DNA of 38,792 nucleotides from contig WHSQ01000029.1 in NCBI GenBank assembly GCA_009380005.1, positions 1-38,792 on the forward strand. The letters are read 5' to 3'. This stretch comes from Actinomycetota bacterium. GTDB taxonomy: Bacteria > Actinomycetota > CADDZG01 > WHSQ01. Below, one piece after another: positions 7,835 through 14,174 of the stretch. The notes under the pieces are model-generated. The model was given only the letters and a program-made list of their open reading frames with translations, ran no database searches and had not been told where the DNA came from. Positions within the stretch are counted from its first letter, which is position 1. Every line of letters begins with the position of its first letter. The translations under genes and the position numbers were made by a program.

Positions 7835-8082
7835 GGGGTCTCCTTGGCGGGGGTCATGTTTCCGTCGCGGTCGTAGTCGCGCCATGTCACCTCGCCGGCG
7901 AACCGGTACTGCGCGTGTTGGCAGTCGACGCAGACTCTCGTCTGATGCGGCGGGGTTTGGCTCCCCCAGCCAACCCAGGCGGGATGTCCATCGGGATAAT
8001 CCCAGCGGTGGTCAGCCATGGTCCGTCTCCTCGGTGGGCCGAGCGGTGGCCATTCGGCGCCGGTCGATTGCAGTTCAGCCAT
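7831..8082 (-). CDS. Small zinc-knuckle protein with two possible starts
   Basis: An 83-residue protein, or 62 residues from the second start. The body has HQTRVCVDCQHAQY, a Cys pair likely to bind metal, and DWxY-type aromatic residues. Two in-frame ATG codons, at 8082 and 8019, each carry a copy of the same start-associated motif (AAGGAGACCGACCATGGCTGA and a close variant). Either both forms are made or the first 21 codons come from insertion of an extra start copy. Confidence 0.65.
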   Translation of the reverse strand: MAELQSTGAEWPPLGPPRRRTMADHRWDYPDGHPAWVGWGSQTPPHQTRVCVDCQHAQYRFAGEVTWRDYDRDGNMTPAKETP

Positions 8083-8098
8083 GGTCGGTCTCCTTGAG
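8075..8098 (-). repeat. Start-associated repeat, copy at 8075-8098 (identical copy at 8841-8864)
   Basis: A 24-bp sequence containing a ribosome-binding site and ATG (minus strand core AAGGAGACCGACCATGGCTG) occurs exactly at 8075-8098 and 8841-8864. Variants are at about 8013-8034, 8994-9013, 9191-9207 and 7832-7845. All lie at gene starts. They resemble in principle the start-associated sequences described in some mycobacteriophages, though the sequence is different. Confidence 0.75.
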
Positions 8099-8377
8099 CA
8101 TTTCTCGCATGGCTTCCGCGCCGGTGCTGATGTCGGCGAGACAGCACCACGCCCGGTGGTATGGCTGGTCGCTGAGGCCGTGTGAGCCGACGTTGACGCA
8201 GTAGGTGCCGCGGTCGGTCTCGCTGACCCGGATTCGTAGTCCGGTGTCGTGGGCGACGACGGCGGCGTTCCAGGCGAGTTTGGTGGGCTCGTCCCAGTCG
8301 TCTTCGCATGGCGGTTCGATGTGGCTGCCGGTGTCGGTGTGGACGCGGACGACGTCGGGGAGGGTCAGCTTGATCAC
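8075..8377 (-). CDS. Small protein, unknown
   Basis: A 100-residue protein of unknown function. It has DDWDEPTKLAWNAAVVAHDTG and a paired WCC. The GTG start overlaps the upstream stop (GTGA). The last residues, LKETDHG, are encoded by the start-associated repeat of the next gene and are nearly the same as the ends of two other proteins in this block. Confidence 0.65.
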   Translation of the reverse strand: MIKLTLPDVVRVHTDTGSHIEPPCEDDWDEPTKLAWNAAVVAHDTGLRIRVSETDRGTYCVNVGSHGLSDQPYHRAWCCLADISTGAEAMREMLKETDHG

Positions 8378-8595
8378 GGGGTCTCCTCGGTCTTGAGTCG
8401 TGCGTGTCGTACGCCGATGCGGTGTGGGCAGTACTCGCCGATGACGTATTGGGTTTCGATGGCAGCTCTGGCGGCGGGGTTGGTGAGGAGTTTGTCTTCG
8501 ACGTGGATTTCGGGGTCTGCGCGTTCCCAGATGACGGCGTCGCCGACGGTGGTTCGGACGACGAGCGCTTCGCCGGTGATGGGGCAGGCGGTCAT
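8374..8595 (-). CDS. Small protein with N-terminal CPITG
   Basis: A 73-residue protein of unknown role. It begins MTACPITGEALVVRTTVG and has a single later Cys-Pro-His. The ATG at 8595 is preferred over upstream codons because the sequence becomes protein-like there and it lies 10 bp after the previous gene. No family recognised. Confidence 0.6.
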   Translation of the reverse strand: MTACPITGEALVVRTTVGDAVIWERADPEIHVEDKLLTNPAARAAIETQYVIGEYCPHRIGVRHARLKTEETP

Positions 8596-8605
8596 GGGGC
8601 GGTCC

Positions 8606-8848
8606 TCAGCATTCGAAGAGCAGGTGGCGGCGGGTGTCGGGCGCGTCGGGGCAGGGTGCGCCGTTGGGTGTGCCGTCGCGGAATGGTTCGTTGACGATGG
8701 TCCACGGGTTGCGGATGCCGGTGGGGTGGACGGCGTTGATGCGTTCGGTGGCCTGTTCATCGGTGAGGCTGGTGCATGCGCTGGCCATGCCGAGGCCGTG
8801 GGCATAGACGGCGAGTTCTTGCTCGGTGATGCGTTGTTGCTCAGCCAT
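8606..8848 (-). CDS. Small protein, unknown
   Basis: An 80-residue protein with a helical N-terminal half (MAEQQRITEQELAVYAHGLG) and a C-terminus with two cysteines. It starts within a perfect copy of the 24-bp start-associated repeat (8841-8864). This gives it an excellent ribosome-binding site (AAGGAGA, eight bases from ATG). Function unknown. Confidence 0.65.
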   Translation of the reverse strand: MAEQQRITEQELAVYAHGLGMASACTSLTDEQATERINAVHPTGIRNPWTIVNEPFRDGTPNGAPCPDAPDTRRHLLFEC

Positions 8849-8874
8849 GGTCGGTCTCCTTGAGTGCTTCTTGG

Positions 8875-8997
8875 CTACAGCCAGCGGCCGACGTGCGGGT
8901 GGTGGTCTTGTTTCCCGCGGCAGCCGCGTGTGTGGATGTTGAGCCAGCAGAGCGGACGGGTCAGGTGATATCCGAGCCAGTCGAGCAGGTCATCCAT
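8875..8997 (-). CDS. Very small aromatic-rich protein
   Basis: A 40-residue protein (MDDLLDWLGYHLTRPLCWLN at the start) with two cysteines and several histidines. The ATG overlaps the end of the upstream gene and has a start-associated repeat. Size and position suggest a true phage small protein; the function is unknown. Confidence 0.5.
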   Translation of the reverse strand: MDDLLDWLGYHLTRPLCWLNIHTRGCRGKQDHHPHVGRWL

Positions 8998-9193
8998 GGT
9001 CGTTCTCCTTGAGTGCGGCGGTGGGTGGCTTCGTGGCGTACGCGATGGCGTCGGCCCAGTCATCGAAGTGCCATCCGCCGGCGAAGAAGTACCACTCGCC
9101 CGGCCGGGCAGCCTGCCACAGCCACTCGCCAGTGAGCGGGAACCGGTGTCGTCGTACGCGCGCCTTGCCGACATGTTGAGTTGCTCCGGTCAT
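8990..9193 (-). CDS. Small aromatic protein, unknown
   Basis: A 67-residue protein with GEWLWQAARPGEWYFFAGGW, a strongly aromatic strand-like core, then WADAIAYA. It ends LKENDHG, coded by the start repeat of the next gene. ATGA overlap with the upstream gene. Unknown function; the fold could be a small beta protein. Confidence 0.65.
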   Translation of the reverse strand: MTGATQHVGKARVRRHRFPLTGEWLWQAARPGEWYFFAGGWHFDDWADAIAYATKPPTAALKENDHG

Positions 9194-9567
9194 TCGGTCT
9201 CCTTGAGTGCGGCGCGTGCGGCGGCGTAGTCGGTGACGCCGGGTGTGTCCGCGTCGGGTGGGACGGGTTCGAGCTGTTCGCAGGGCTGGTCGGGGCCGTG
9301 GACGAACCGGCAGCGGCGGCAGAACGGGTCGGGTGTCGAGGTGGCGCGGTTGGTGGTGGCGGCGGTCCACCAGGGTCCGGCTTCGAGGACACGTTTCGGG
9401 GTTTTCGTTTCGGGGTCGCAGGCGATGTAGGCCATGGCGATGGCGGTGTCGCGGTAGCCGCGGGCCCTGAGGTTGTCGTCGATGAAGGTGCGGATGCTGC
9501 GGAGCGGCCAGTCCGGTCGGAGCGCGTTGGTGGCGGCGGCGATGCGGTCTCGTTCGGTTTCGTTCAT
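9190..9567 (-). CDS. Conserved actinophage protein of the replication region
   Basis: A 125-residue protein with two parts. The N-terminal helical part is ITERD-like with ALRPDWPLRSIRTFIDDNL and YRDTAIAMAYIACDPETKTP. A short zinc-knuckle-like segment, FCRRCRFVHGPDQPC, follows. I recognise the first part as a common protein of Streptomyces and Gordonia phages, always near replication genes, with no assigned role. ATGA overlap with the preceding short frame. Confidence 0.75.
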   Translation of the reverse strand: MNETERDRIAAATNALRPDWPLRSIRTFIDDNLRARGYRDTAIAMAYIACDPETKTPKRVLEAGPWWTAATTNRATSTPDPFCRRCRFVHGPDQPCEQLEPVPPDADTPGVTDYAAARAALKETE

Positions 9568-9752
9568 GATCCAAGTCCAAGTCTTCGCGTTGGGACCGAA
9601 ACTTGGTTTTGGACCTCAGCCATTCTTTTATTGGGTGGGGTTGGGTGGGCATTGCCGGAGGACATGTGTGCCGGCATATCCGGCGGCAATGCGTCCGGTA
9701 AAGCCAACGGGAATGCCGCAGGGAATGCCGTCGGGAATGCCGGCGGCATCAT
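9564..9752 (-). CDS. Coupled short frame; displaced C-terminus of the replication initiator?
   Basis: A 62-codon frame whose ATG overlaps the initiator stop (AAATGATG) and whose stop overlaps the next start (ATGA). It is low-complexity at first (PAFPTAFPAAFP, coded by the 12-bp repeats) and then reads NKRMAEVQNQVSVP. Initiator proteins of this type often have a low-complexity repeat followed by a polar tail. This could therefore be the rest of the initiator in a shifted frame, reached by frameshifting or re-initiation, or lost by a mutation in the repeat. Confidence 0.5.
   Translation of the reverse strand: MMPPAFPTAFPAAFPLALPDALPPDMPAHMSSGNAHPTPPNKRMAEVQNQVSVPTRRLGLGS
9685..9744. repeat. 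Five 12-bp iteron-like repeats; candidate replication origin
   Basis: Five successive 12-bp units lie in phase. The last three share an exact GGGAATGCCG core; the first two are degenerate (GGCAATGCGTCC, GGTAAAGCCAAC). They sit at the 3' end of the replication initiator gene. A relatively AT-rich stretch (CATTCTTTTATT, about 9621-9632) lies 50 bp away. Iterons inside the initiator gene next to an AT-rich region are the layout of the lambda origin. Confidence 0.5.
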
Positions 9753-10081
9753 TTGTCCCATCGTTTCCGTGCGCGTTTCCGCTGCCGTTCTGCCGCCTCC
9801 TCGACCTGGACGCGTGACTTGTTCCACTGCAGATAGTCGTGGACCTCGTAGCAGTGAAGCACCTCGTGATGCAGCCACACACCCCGTGTGACCAGCTCGT
9901 TTACCGCTGAGCGCCGGAATCGTCGGACCAGCCTCGGCACTTCGTCGGCATCGATAAGGCCGTCGGTCAAGTGACGGTTGCAGTAGCAGATGGCGGATAC
10001 GTTGAGCCGGAATGCGGCGTCTGACAGCCCCGTGATCTTGGGGTGGTCGGGCATCTTGTCGTCCAGGTTTACCCACGGCAC
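9749..10081 (-). CDS. Replication initiator / replisome organiser (DnaD-like N-terminus)
   Basis: A 110-residue protein starting MPWVNLDDKMPDHPKITGLS, the conserved opening of actinophage replication initiator proteins. A winged-helix region follows (RRFRRSAVNELVTRGVW) and then YEVHDYLQWNKSR and a basic end. Related proteins are usually longer. Here a stop occurs just before the 12-bp repeats, with a coupled frame beyond. The GTG start at 10081 overlaps the upstream gene. Likely role: binding the origin and recruiting the host helicase loader or helicase. Confidence 0.75.
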   Translation of the reverse strand: MPWVNLDDKMPDHPKITGLSDAAFRLNVSAICYCNRHLTDGLIDADEVPRLVRRFRRSAVNELVTRGVWLHHEVLHCYEVHDYLQWNKSRVQVEEAAERQRKRARKRWDK

Positions 10082-10266
10082 GATTCACCTTCAATCTCGT
10101 CGTCGGGGACAGCGATTTTGAGCTCGTTTCGAGGCGGAACGACGTCGGGAATGGTGGTCACGGAATGGTAACTTTGCCTTTCTGTGACCATGTTTCTGTA
10201 CTCGGGGATGGGCTGGCCGAACCGTTCGGCGAGCAGGGCCCGGCACAGTTCCTCGTACGGGGTCAC
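10069..10266 (-). CDS. Small acidic protein, unknown
   Basis: A 65-residue protein beginning MTPYEELCRALLAERFG. The GTG start overlaps the preceding stop (GTGA) and the end overlaps the initiator start. No family recognised; kept because of the continuous overlap chain. Confidence 0.55.
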   Translation of the reverse strand: MTPYEELCRALLAERFGQPIPEYRNMVTERQSYHSVTTIPDVVPPRNELKIAVPDDEIEGESCRG

Positions 10267-10400
10267 GGCTCGAGCTCCAGTTCGTCGGCGATGGCTTTGG
10301 CGGCTTCGTCGATACCTTCGACCCAGGCATCGCCGGATCGGGTGACGGGGTAGACGTGGTCGGCGATGATCTGCTCGATGCGGTGCGTGAGGTCGCTCAT
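10263..10400 (-). CDS. Very small helical protein
   Basis: A 45-residue acidic, amphipathic protein (IEQIIADHVYPVT, then EAAKAIADELELEP). ATGA overlap at its start and GTGA overlap at its end. Function unknown. The codon pattern and overlaps make it a likely real gene. Confidence 0.55.
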   Translation of the reverse strand: MSDLTHRIEQIIADHVYPVTRSGDAWVEGIDEAAKAIADELELEP

Positions 10401-10582
10401 GGTCGGAGCCTGTCTTCGAGGACGCCGGTGAGGGCTTCGACCGCTTGGACGAGGGCGAGGGTGGCGTACAGCTGGCCGAGTTGCACAGCCCGCGCAGAGT
10501 CGCCAGCGTCTTCTTGCGTGAACCAGTTGATGCCTTCGGCGATCTGCTCGGCGGGGCCGAAGTAGTCGGTTCGATCAGCCAT
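10397..10582 (-). CDS. Small conserved phage protein
   Basis: A 61-residue protein with YFGPAEQIAEGINWF and HATLAL-type helix LGQLYATLALVQAVEAL. It resembles small helical proteins seen beside recombination genes in streptomycete phages. The ATG at 10582 overlaps the end of the ERF gene. Role unknown. Confidence 0.65.
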   Translation of the reverse strand: MADRTDYFGPAEQIAEGINWFTQEDAGDSARAVQLGQLYATLALVQAVEALTGVLEDRLRP

Positions 10583-11360
10583 CGGTGTTCCAGCCTTCCT
10601 CGGTCGTGGGGTCGTACTCGTCTGCCGGCTTGGTGGCGGCGATCTCGCGTTCGAGCTGGTCAATCACCCGGGACGCCTCGTCTTTGGTGAGTTCCTTGCT
10701 GGAGGCGACTTCGCGACCGATGACGTCCTCGTAGTAGGCGAGGCCTGCGTCTCGGTCGGTGATGCCGTATTCCTTGAGGTTGATTTGCAGCTTGCTCAGT
10801 TGAGCCGGCCTGATGGGCTCGACCTCGGGTTCGGTTGGCAGCGGCGGCGGCGCGGATGGTGAACGCTGGGTCCGCTGCGCGGTCTTCTTCGCTGCCGGCT
10901 TGGCCGCCTGGCCGGCGTTGGCTCGTTGCGCGGTGCCCCGTCCGCTGTCGTCCAGCCGGGATTCGTCGTCTTCGTCGGCCGCGATGCCGACGAGCGCGGC
11001 GAGGCAGTAGCGGCGGGAGTATGTGATGCGGCCGCCGATCATCTGGATGCCGCCTTCACCGGAGATGGGGAACTCGCCGGTGAGTCGTTCGCCGGACTCA
11101 TGCAGCAGGTGATATCGCAGGCACATTTTTCCGTCGGTGCCGGCGCCGGGCATGGCGGCGAACGCTAACCCGTGTTTGGCGAGTAGCGGCATGATCGCCT
11201 TGGTCAGGTTGGCGAGCGTGACGTAGGAGTACGAATAGGTGCCACCGCTTTTCTGCTGTACTTCGACGGTCCGGTCCCGTTCAAGTTCGGGCAGTTCCGC
11301 TTGGACTTTGGCCAGCGCGGCGGCGAGCGCGGGCACCGGCGCGGCGGTGGTGTCGCTCAT
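10575..11360 (-). CDS. erf: ERF-family single-strand annealing recombinase
   Basis: A 261-residue protein that anneals complementary single strands in phage recombination. The N-terminal 130 residues carry the ERF pattern, with YSYVTLANLTKAIMPLLAKHGL, a ISGEGGIQMIGGRITYSRRYCL segment and ALVGIAADEDDE. Then comes an alanine/proline linker and a C-terminal helical part. It overlaps its partner exonuclease by ATGA, so the pair is made together. Lambda Exo/Beta and P22 Erf systems are the functional parallels. Confidence 0.88.
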   Translation of the reverse strand: MSDTTAAPVPALAAALAKVQAELPELERDRTVEVQQKSGGTYSYSYVTLANLTKAIMPLLAKHGLAFAAMPGAGTDGKMCLRYHLLHESGERLTGEFPISGEGGIQMIGGRITYSRRYCLAALVGIAADEDDESRLDDSGRGTAQRANAGQAAKPAAKKTAQRTQRSPSAPPPLPTEPEVEPIRPAQLSKLQINLKEYGITDRDAGLAYYEDVIGREVASSKELTKDEASRVIDQLEREIAATKPADEYDPTTEEGWNTDG

Positions 11361-12175
11361 GTGTCCTCCCGGACGAGTCGGTAGGTGCTGGCGTAGGGGG
11401 GCTCGATTGGTTCTCCGACAAGTTCCCGTGAGGTCTGGTCGAACTGTGCGACCTGCTGCACGTACAGGAATTGGCGATGCTGCAGCGGGGTCACTTCGAG
11501 CGGGATGAGGCTGTAGCCGTCCGTGCGGACATGTACGGCGCCGCACATGTCGACTTCGGGGATCTCGTACTCGTTGCCGTCGTCGTCGACCCACATGTCG
11601 GCGTACCGGTATCCGGCGAGCTGGAGGGCCGTTTCGCCGAATATGCCTGACCGGTTAGTTTTCAAGTCAAGCAAGGCTGTAATACGGTTGCGCTGTTCCG
11701 GGTCAGGTTCGGGGTCGTCGGGGTTGAGCAGGTCGGCGATGAGGTCGAACGTTCCGCAGTAGTTGTGCGTCGCGCTATGGACGGTCTTCTCGACGAGGAT
11801 GGGTCGGACGTCGAACTCGTCGAGGAACCGGGTGTAGGACTGGACGTGACCGGCGATCTCGTCGGGGACTGTGACGCGTTCCCCGTGGACGAGTTTCTCG
11901 GCAAGGTTGTGGACCTTGGTGCCTTGTTTCGCGGCGGCATCCTTGACGGCATACCGGGCACCCTGCAACGTCTTCAGTCGCACCGACGGGGTTAGTTCGG
12001 CGAGTTCGTCCCAGCGGTCAATTGCGGCTTCGGCGGTGGCGTTGGCGGCCCAGTTGATGAGTGCCTTTTTGGGTAGCCCACCGTCGGTGATGGTGGTGAC
12101 GCCGGGCACCCGGTCACCGGTTTCGGTGTCGACGTACCAGTGGTTTTTGCCGCGGTCGACGCGCTTGATTGTCAT
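11357..12175 (-). CDS. RecB/Cas4-type PD-(D/E)XK exonuclease
   Basis: A 272-residue nuclease. All parts of the RecB-like active site are visible: GTKVHN (His89), Glu129 in LVEK, CGTFDLIA (Asp144), LLDLKT (Asp170, Lys172) and LQLAGYR (Gln185, Tyr189). Together with the ERF protein it should form a resection-annealing pair used for genome circularisation, repair and exchange with other phages. I see no iron-sulphur cysteine cluster of Cas4, so the RecB-family exonuclease name fits better. Confidence 0.88.
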   Translation of the reverse strand: MTIKRVDRGKNHWYVDTETGDRVPGVTTITDGGLPKKALINWAANATAEAAIDRWDELAELTPSVRLKTLQGARYAVKDAAAKQGTKVHNLAEKLVHGERVTVPDEIAGHVQSYTRFLDEFDVRPILVEKTVHSATHNYCGTFDLIADLLNPDDPEPDPEQRNRITALLDLKTNRSGIFGETALQLAGYRYADMWVDDDGNEYEIPEVDMCGAVHVRTDGYSLIPLEVTPLQHRQFLYVQQVAQFDQTSRELVGEPIEPPYASTYRLVREDT

Positions 12176-12306
12176 CGGTTGGCCTCCCGGCGTGTGGTTT
12201 TGGCGCGTGCGGCGACTTTGGTGGCGGCGGGCCACCAGTCTTCGCCGCGTTCGTAGAGTTGGTTGGCGGCTTCGACGAGGGCGGCGTGCAGCTCGGCGGG
12301 CGTCAC
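12172..12306 (-). CDS. Very small basic protein
   Basis: A 44-residue protein (ELHAALVEAANQLYERGEDWW then a lysine/arginine-rich end). GTGA overlap at the start and ATGA overlap at the end. Short proteins with EDWWP are familiar beside phage recombination genes, but the role is unknown. Confidence 0.6.
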   Translation of the reverse strand: MTPAELHAALVEAANQLYERGEDWWPAATKVAARAKTTRREANR

Positions 12307-12467
12307 GAGACCTCCCCGATCGGTTCGAGTAGCTCGACGGGTGTGAAGTCCGCGCATGTCACGCACAGCAGGTAGGTTGCGGCGCCTCCGTGTGCGTTGG
12401 GTTCGCGTCCGCGGCGGGTGGCGGGTTCGGACCGGCAGACGGCGCAGGGTGTGCCGAGCGGGATCAC
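12303..12467 (-). CDS. Small zinc-ribbon protein
   Basis: A 54-residue protein with two Cys pairs, PCAVC (Cys8, Cys11) and CVTC (Cys35, Cys38), spaced as a zinc ribbon. The GTG start overlaps the methyltransferase stop. Its end overlaps the next gene. Possibly DNA- or protein-binding; unknown. Confidence 0.65.
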   Translation of the reverse strand: MIPLGTPCAVCRSEPATRRGREPNAHGGAATYLLCVTCADFTPVELLEPIGEVS

Positions 12468-13324
12468 GCGCCCACCTGCTTTCGATCGGCGGCGAGGATC
12501 AGCCGGCCGACGCGCTCGGCGACCTGCGGCACTACGGCGTTTCCGATGGCTCTAAGTCGGTCCACCCGGCCGGGAATCCCATTAGCCACTCGACCCACGT
12601 CGGGTTCAGTTGCCCACCAATTGCTGAGGGTTCCCTCGCCGCTATCGCGTTCTCGAGGTTCTGCGGTTCGCCGTCCGGGCGTCGCCATACCTTGAAGTTG
12701 CGGCTCTCGCCGTTCTGCGCCCGCGGCGTTGGCCACATCGTGCGAGCCGACACGGCCTCGACGAGGTTCCCGCCCTCGCGGCCCTTCCTTGGTGTCACCC
12801 GGCCGGCGTGGCTCCCATCCGTCGCCGCAGGGGTCGGCCACCGCGATGATGAATACCCGCTCACGGAGGTGCGGGGCTCCAACGCTGGCAGCTGATACGC
12901 AACGCCACTCCGTGTCATACCCGATCTCGGCCAGCTCGCTGAGTACGTCGCCCATTCCTCGAATAAGGAGCCCTGGCACGTTTTCCATGAGCGCGTAGCG
13001 GGGTCGTAGTTCGCGAATGACGTCGGCCATCGCGGGCCAGAGCCAGCGTTCGTCGTCTTGGGCGAGGCGGCGGCCGGCTTGGCTGACGGGCTGGCAGGGG
13101 AATCCTCCGGCGATGAGATCGACAGTTGGCCGGGTATCTCCCCCGTCTCGCCACCAAGCGACAGCTGTTCGTACGTCATCGTGGCGTGGTACCTCCGGCC
13201 AGTGTTTGGTGAGGACGGCTCGGCAGAACGGGTCTAGCTCGACCTGCCCGACGACAGTCATCCCGGCCCGTTCGAGGCCCAATTCCAGGCCGCCTATTCC
13301 CGAGAACAGCGAGAGCACGTTCAC
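12464..13324 (-). CDS. dcm: DNA (cytosine-5) methyltransferase
   Basis: A 286-residue C5-cytosine methyltransferase, probably protecting phage DNA from host restriction. Motif I is FSGIGGLELG; motif IV GGFPCQPVSQAG has the catalytic Cys77; motif VI is ENVPGLL (residues 114-120); motif VIII contains RERVFIIA (about residue 155); and motif X is AIGNAVVPQVAE near residue 262. The target-recognition region (170-235) is arginine/glycine-rich and less conserved. The GTG start overlaps the resolvase stop. A long second frame lies inside this gene (12532-13179). No partner restriction enzyme is seen. Confidence 0.93.
   Translation of the reverse strand: MNVLSLFSGIGGLELGLERAGMTVVGQVELDPFCRAVLTKHWPEVPRHDDVRTAVAWWRDGGDTRPTVDLIAGGFPCQPVSQAGRRLAQDDERWLWPAMADVIRELRPRYALMENVPGLLIRGMGDVLSELAEIGYDTEWRCVSAASVGAPHLRERVFIIAVADPCGDGWEPRRPGDTKEGPRGREPRRGRVGSHDVANAAGAERREPQLQGMATPGRRTAEPRERDSGEGTLSNWWATEPDVGRVANGIPGRVDRLRAIGNAVVPQVAERVGRLILAADRKQVGA
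12532..13179 (-). CDS. Overprinted frame inside dcm, protein-like
   Basis: A 215-codon ATG frame lying wholly within dcm, in the +1 frame on the same strand. Its product has features that look selected: YDPATRSWKTCQGSLFEEW, WPRSGMTRSGVAYQLP, two WPTP motifs (residues about 113 and 149) and a final LNPTWVEWLMGFPAGWTDLE. I recall this motif order from proteins deposited from other phages and metagenomes. GGAGG lies 12 bases before the ATG. Either it is a real overlapping gene, or the family in databases is itself an unexpressed mirror of conserved dcm codons. Confidence 0.45.
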   Translation of the reverse strand: MTYEQLSLGGETGEIPGQLSISSPEDSPASPSAKPAAASPKTTNAGSGPRWPTSFANYDPATRSWKTCQGSLFEEWATYSASWPRSGMTRSGVAYQLPALEPRTSVSGYSSSRWPTPAATDGSHAGRVTPRKGREGGNLVEAVSARTMWPTPRAQNGESRNFKVWRRPDGEPQNLENAIAAREPSAIGGQLNPTWVEWLMGFPAGWTDLEPSETP

Positions 13325-13809
13325 GCGACCACCGCCTCGGCTGTGTCGGCGACGTAGACGGCCACTGCGTACGCAGCCCACACGTCGGCGCGGAAGCCGT
13401 AGAACCATCCGGGCGCGGCCTTGGTTCCCTTGCCGCTGTTCCGTACGCCCGAAGCGAACCGATCGACGAGAGCCTGCCGAATGTTGGTGTCCTTCGCTTT
13501 CGCCGAGCCGCAGTGGTGGAGTTTGATGTCTCGGCGGTATACCAACTGCGGTCGGGCGGTCGGGATGCAATGATCGTTGTGCTGAAGGAATCGACCGACC
13601 CACACACAGGTCTCGAAGACGTCCTTTCCGACGGCCATTCCGTAGCTCGCGACCATCTCTATCGCGAGGTGGCGGAACGAGTTCTCCTCGATAACATCGA
13701 GCACCCGTTCGTTGGCGTCTTTGCCGAATGCGAGGGGCCGTCGAGTGTCCGCGTCGATGACGCACCAGCCGGACTCGGTGTTGCCGGGGTCTATGGCGAG
13801 CAGGCTCAT
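13321..13809 (-). CDS. RuvC-like Holliday junction resolvase
   Basis: A 162-residue RNase H-fold nuclease. The opening MSLLAIDPGNTESGW gives Asp7; LAIEMVASYG gives Glu51; and a C-terminal FRADVWAAYAVA gives Asp142, so the acidic metal site looks complete. KAKDTNIRQALVDRF is also typical of the family. It would resolve branched DNA before packaging. ATGA overlap at the start, GTGA overlap with dcm at the end. Confidence 0.85.
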   Translation of the reverse strand: MSLLAIDPGNTESGWCVIDADTRRPLAFGKDANERVLDVIEENSFRHLAIEMVASYGMAVGKDVFETCVWVGRFLQHNDHCIPTARPQLVYRRDIKLHHCGSAKAKDTNIRQALVDRFASGVRNSGKGTKAAPGWFYGFRADVWAAYAVAVYVADTAEAVVA

Positions 13810-14174
13810 GCGTCACCGCCGTCGAGGTATCGCCATTCGATGCGAGTCACGTGGTCGTCAGGCTGCATGCCTTGCGCCTCGGTGAAGTAGCGGCGGATGA
13901 ACTCGGCCGGGTCCATGCCGGGAAAACCCTCGAACGCAAGTTCCATGCGCCCACCGGGGCCATGCAGCCAGCGCAGCGGCTCGCGGCTGACCATCGTCAC
14001 CTCAACCTCGGCGAGCCTCACTAGCGGCTCGCCGGGCTTGCGGCCCATGACTTTGCGGCATAGCGTCAGCCGGTCGCCGGCCTTGAGGAACGTCCAGCCC
14101 TTCCGGCGTGTGACGGTCTTGCGCCGCTCAACGACGGCCTGCTCGGTGAACGTGACGGACATTAACCTAGGCAT
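13806..14174 (-). CDS. ASCH-like domain protein
   Basis: A 122-residue protein with SVTFTEQAVVERRKTVTRRK, GWTFLKAGDRLTLCRKVMG, then FPGMDPAEFIRRYF and VTRIEWRYL. This is a well-known actinophage protein of the ASCH/PUA-like fold, which is thought to bind RNA or modified bases. The role in phages is not established. ATG at 14174 is used; ATG at 14162 (MSVTF) is equally likely and is the start used by relatives I recall. Confidence 0.75.
   Translation of the reverse strand: MPRLMSVTFTEQAVVERRKTVTRRKGWTFLKAGDRLTLCRKVMGRKPGEPLVRLAEVEVTMVSREPLRWLHGPGGRMELAFEGFPGMDPAEFIRRYFTEAQGMQPDDHVTRIEWRYLDGGDA

Noticed and set aside
9685-9744. CRISPR array
   Set aside because: Units are 12 bp with no spacers and no cas genes; they are tandem iteron-like repeats.
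11357-12175. Cas4 of a phage-borne CRISPR system
   Set aside because: No Cas1, Cas2 or array, and the iron-sulphur cysteines are not seen. The ERF partner indicates a recombination exonuclease.
12464-13324. Restriction-modification system
   Set aside because: The methyltransferase has no adjacent restriction enzyme. The HNH genes are more than 6 kb away and tied to terminase. A solitary protective methylase is more likely.
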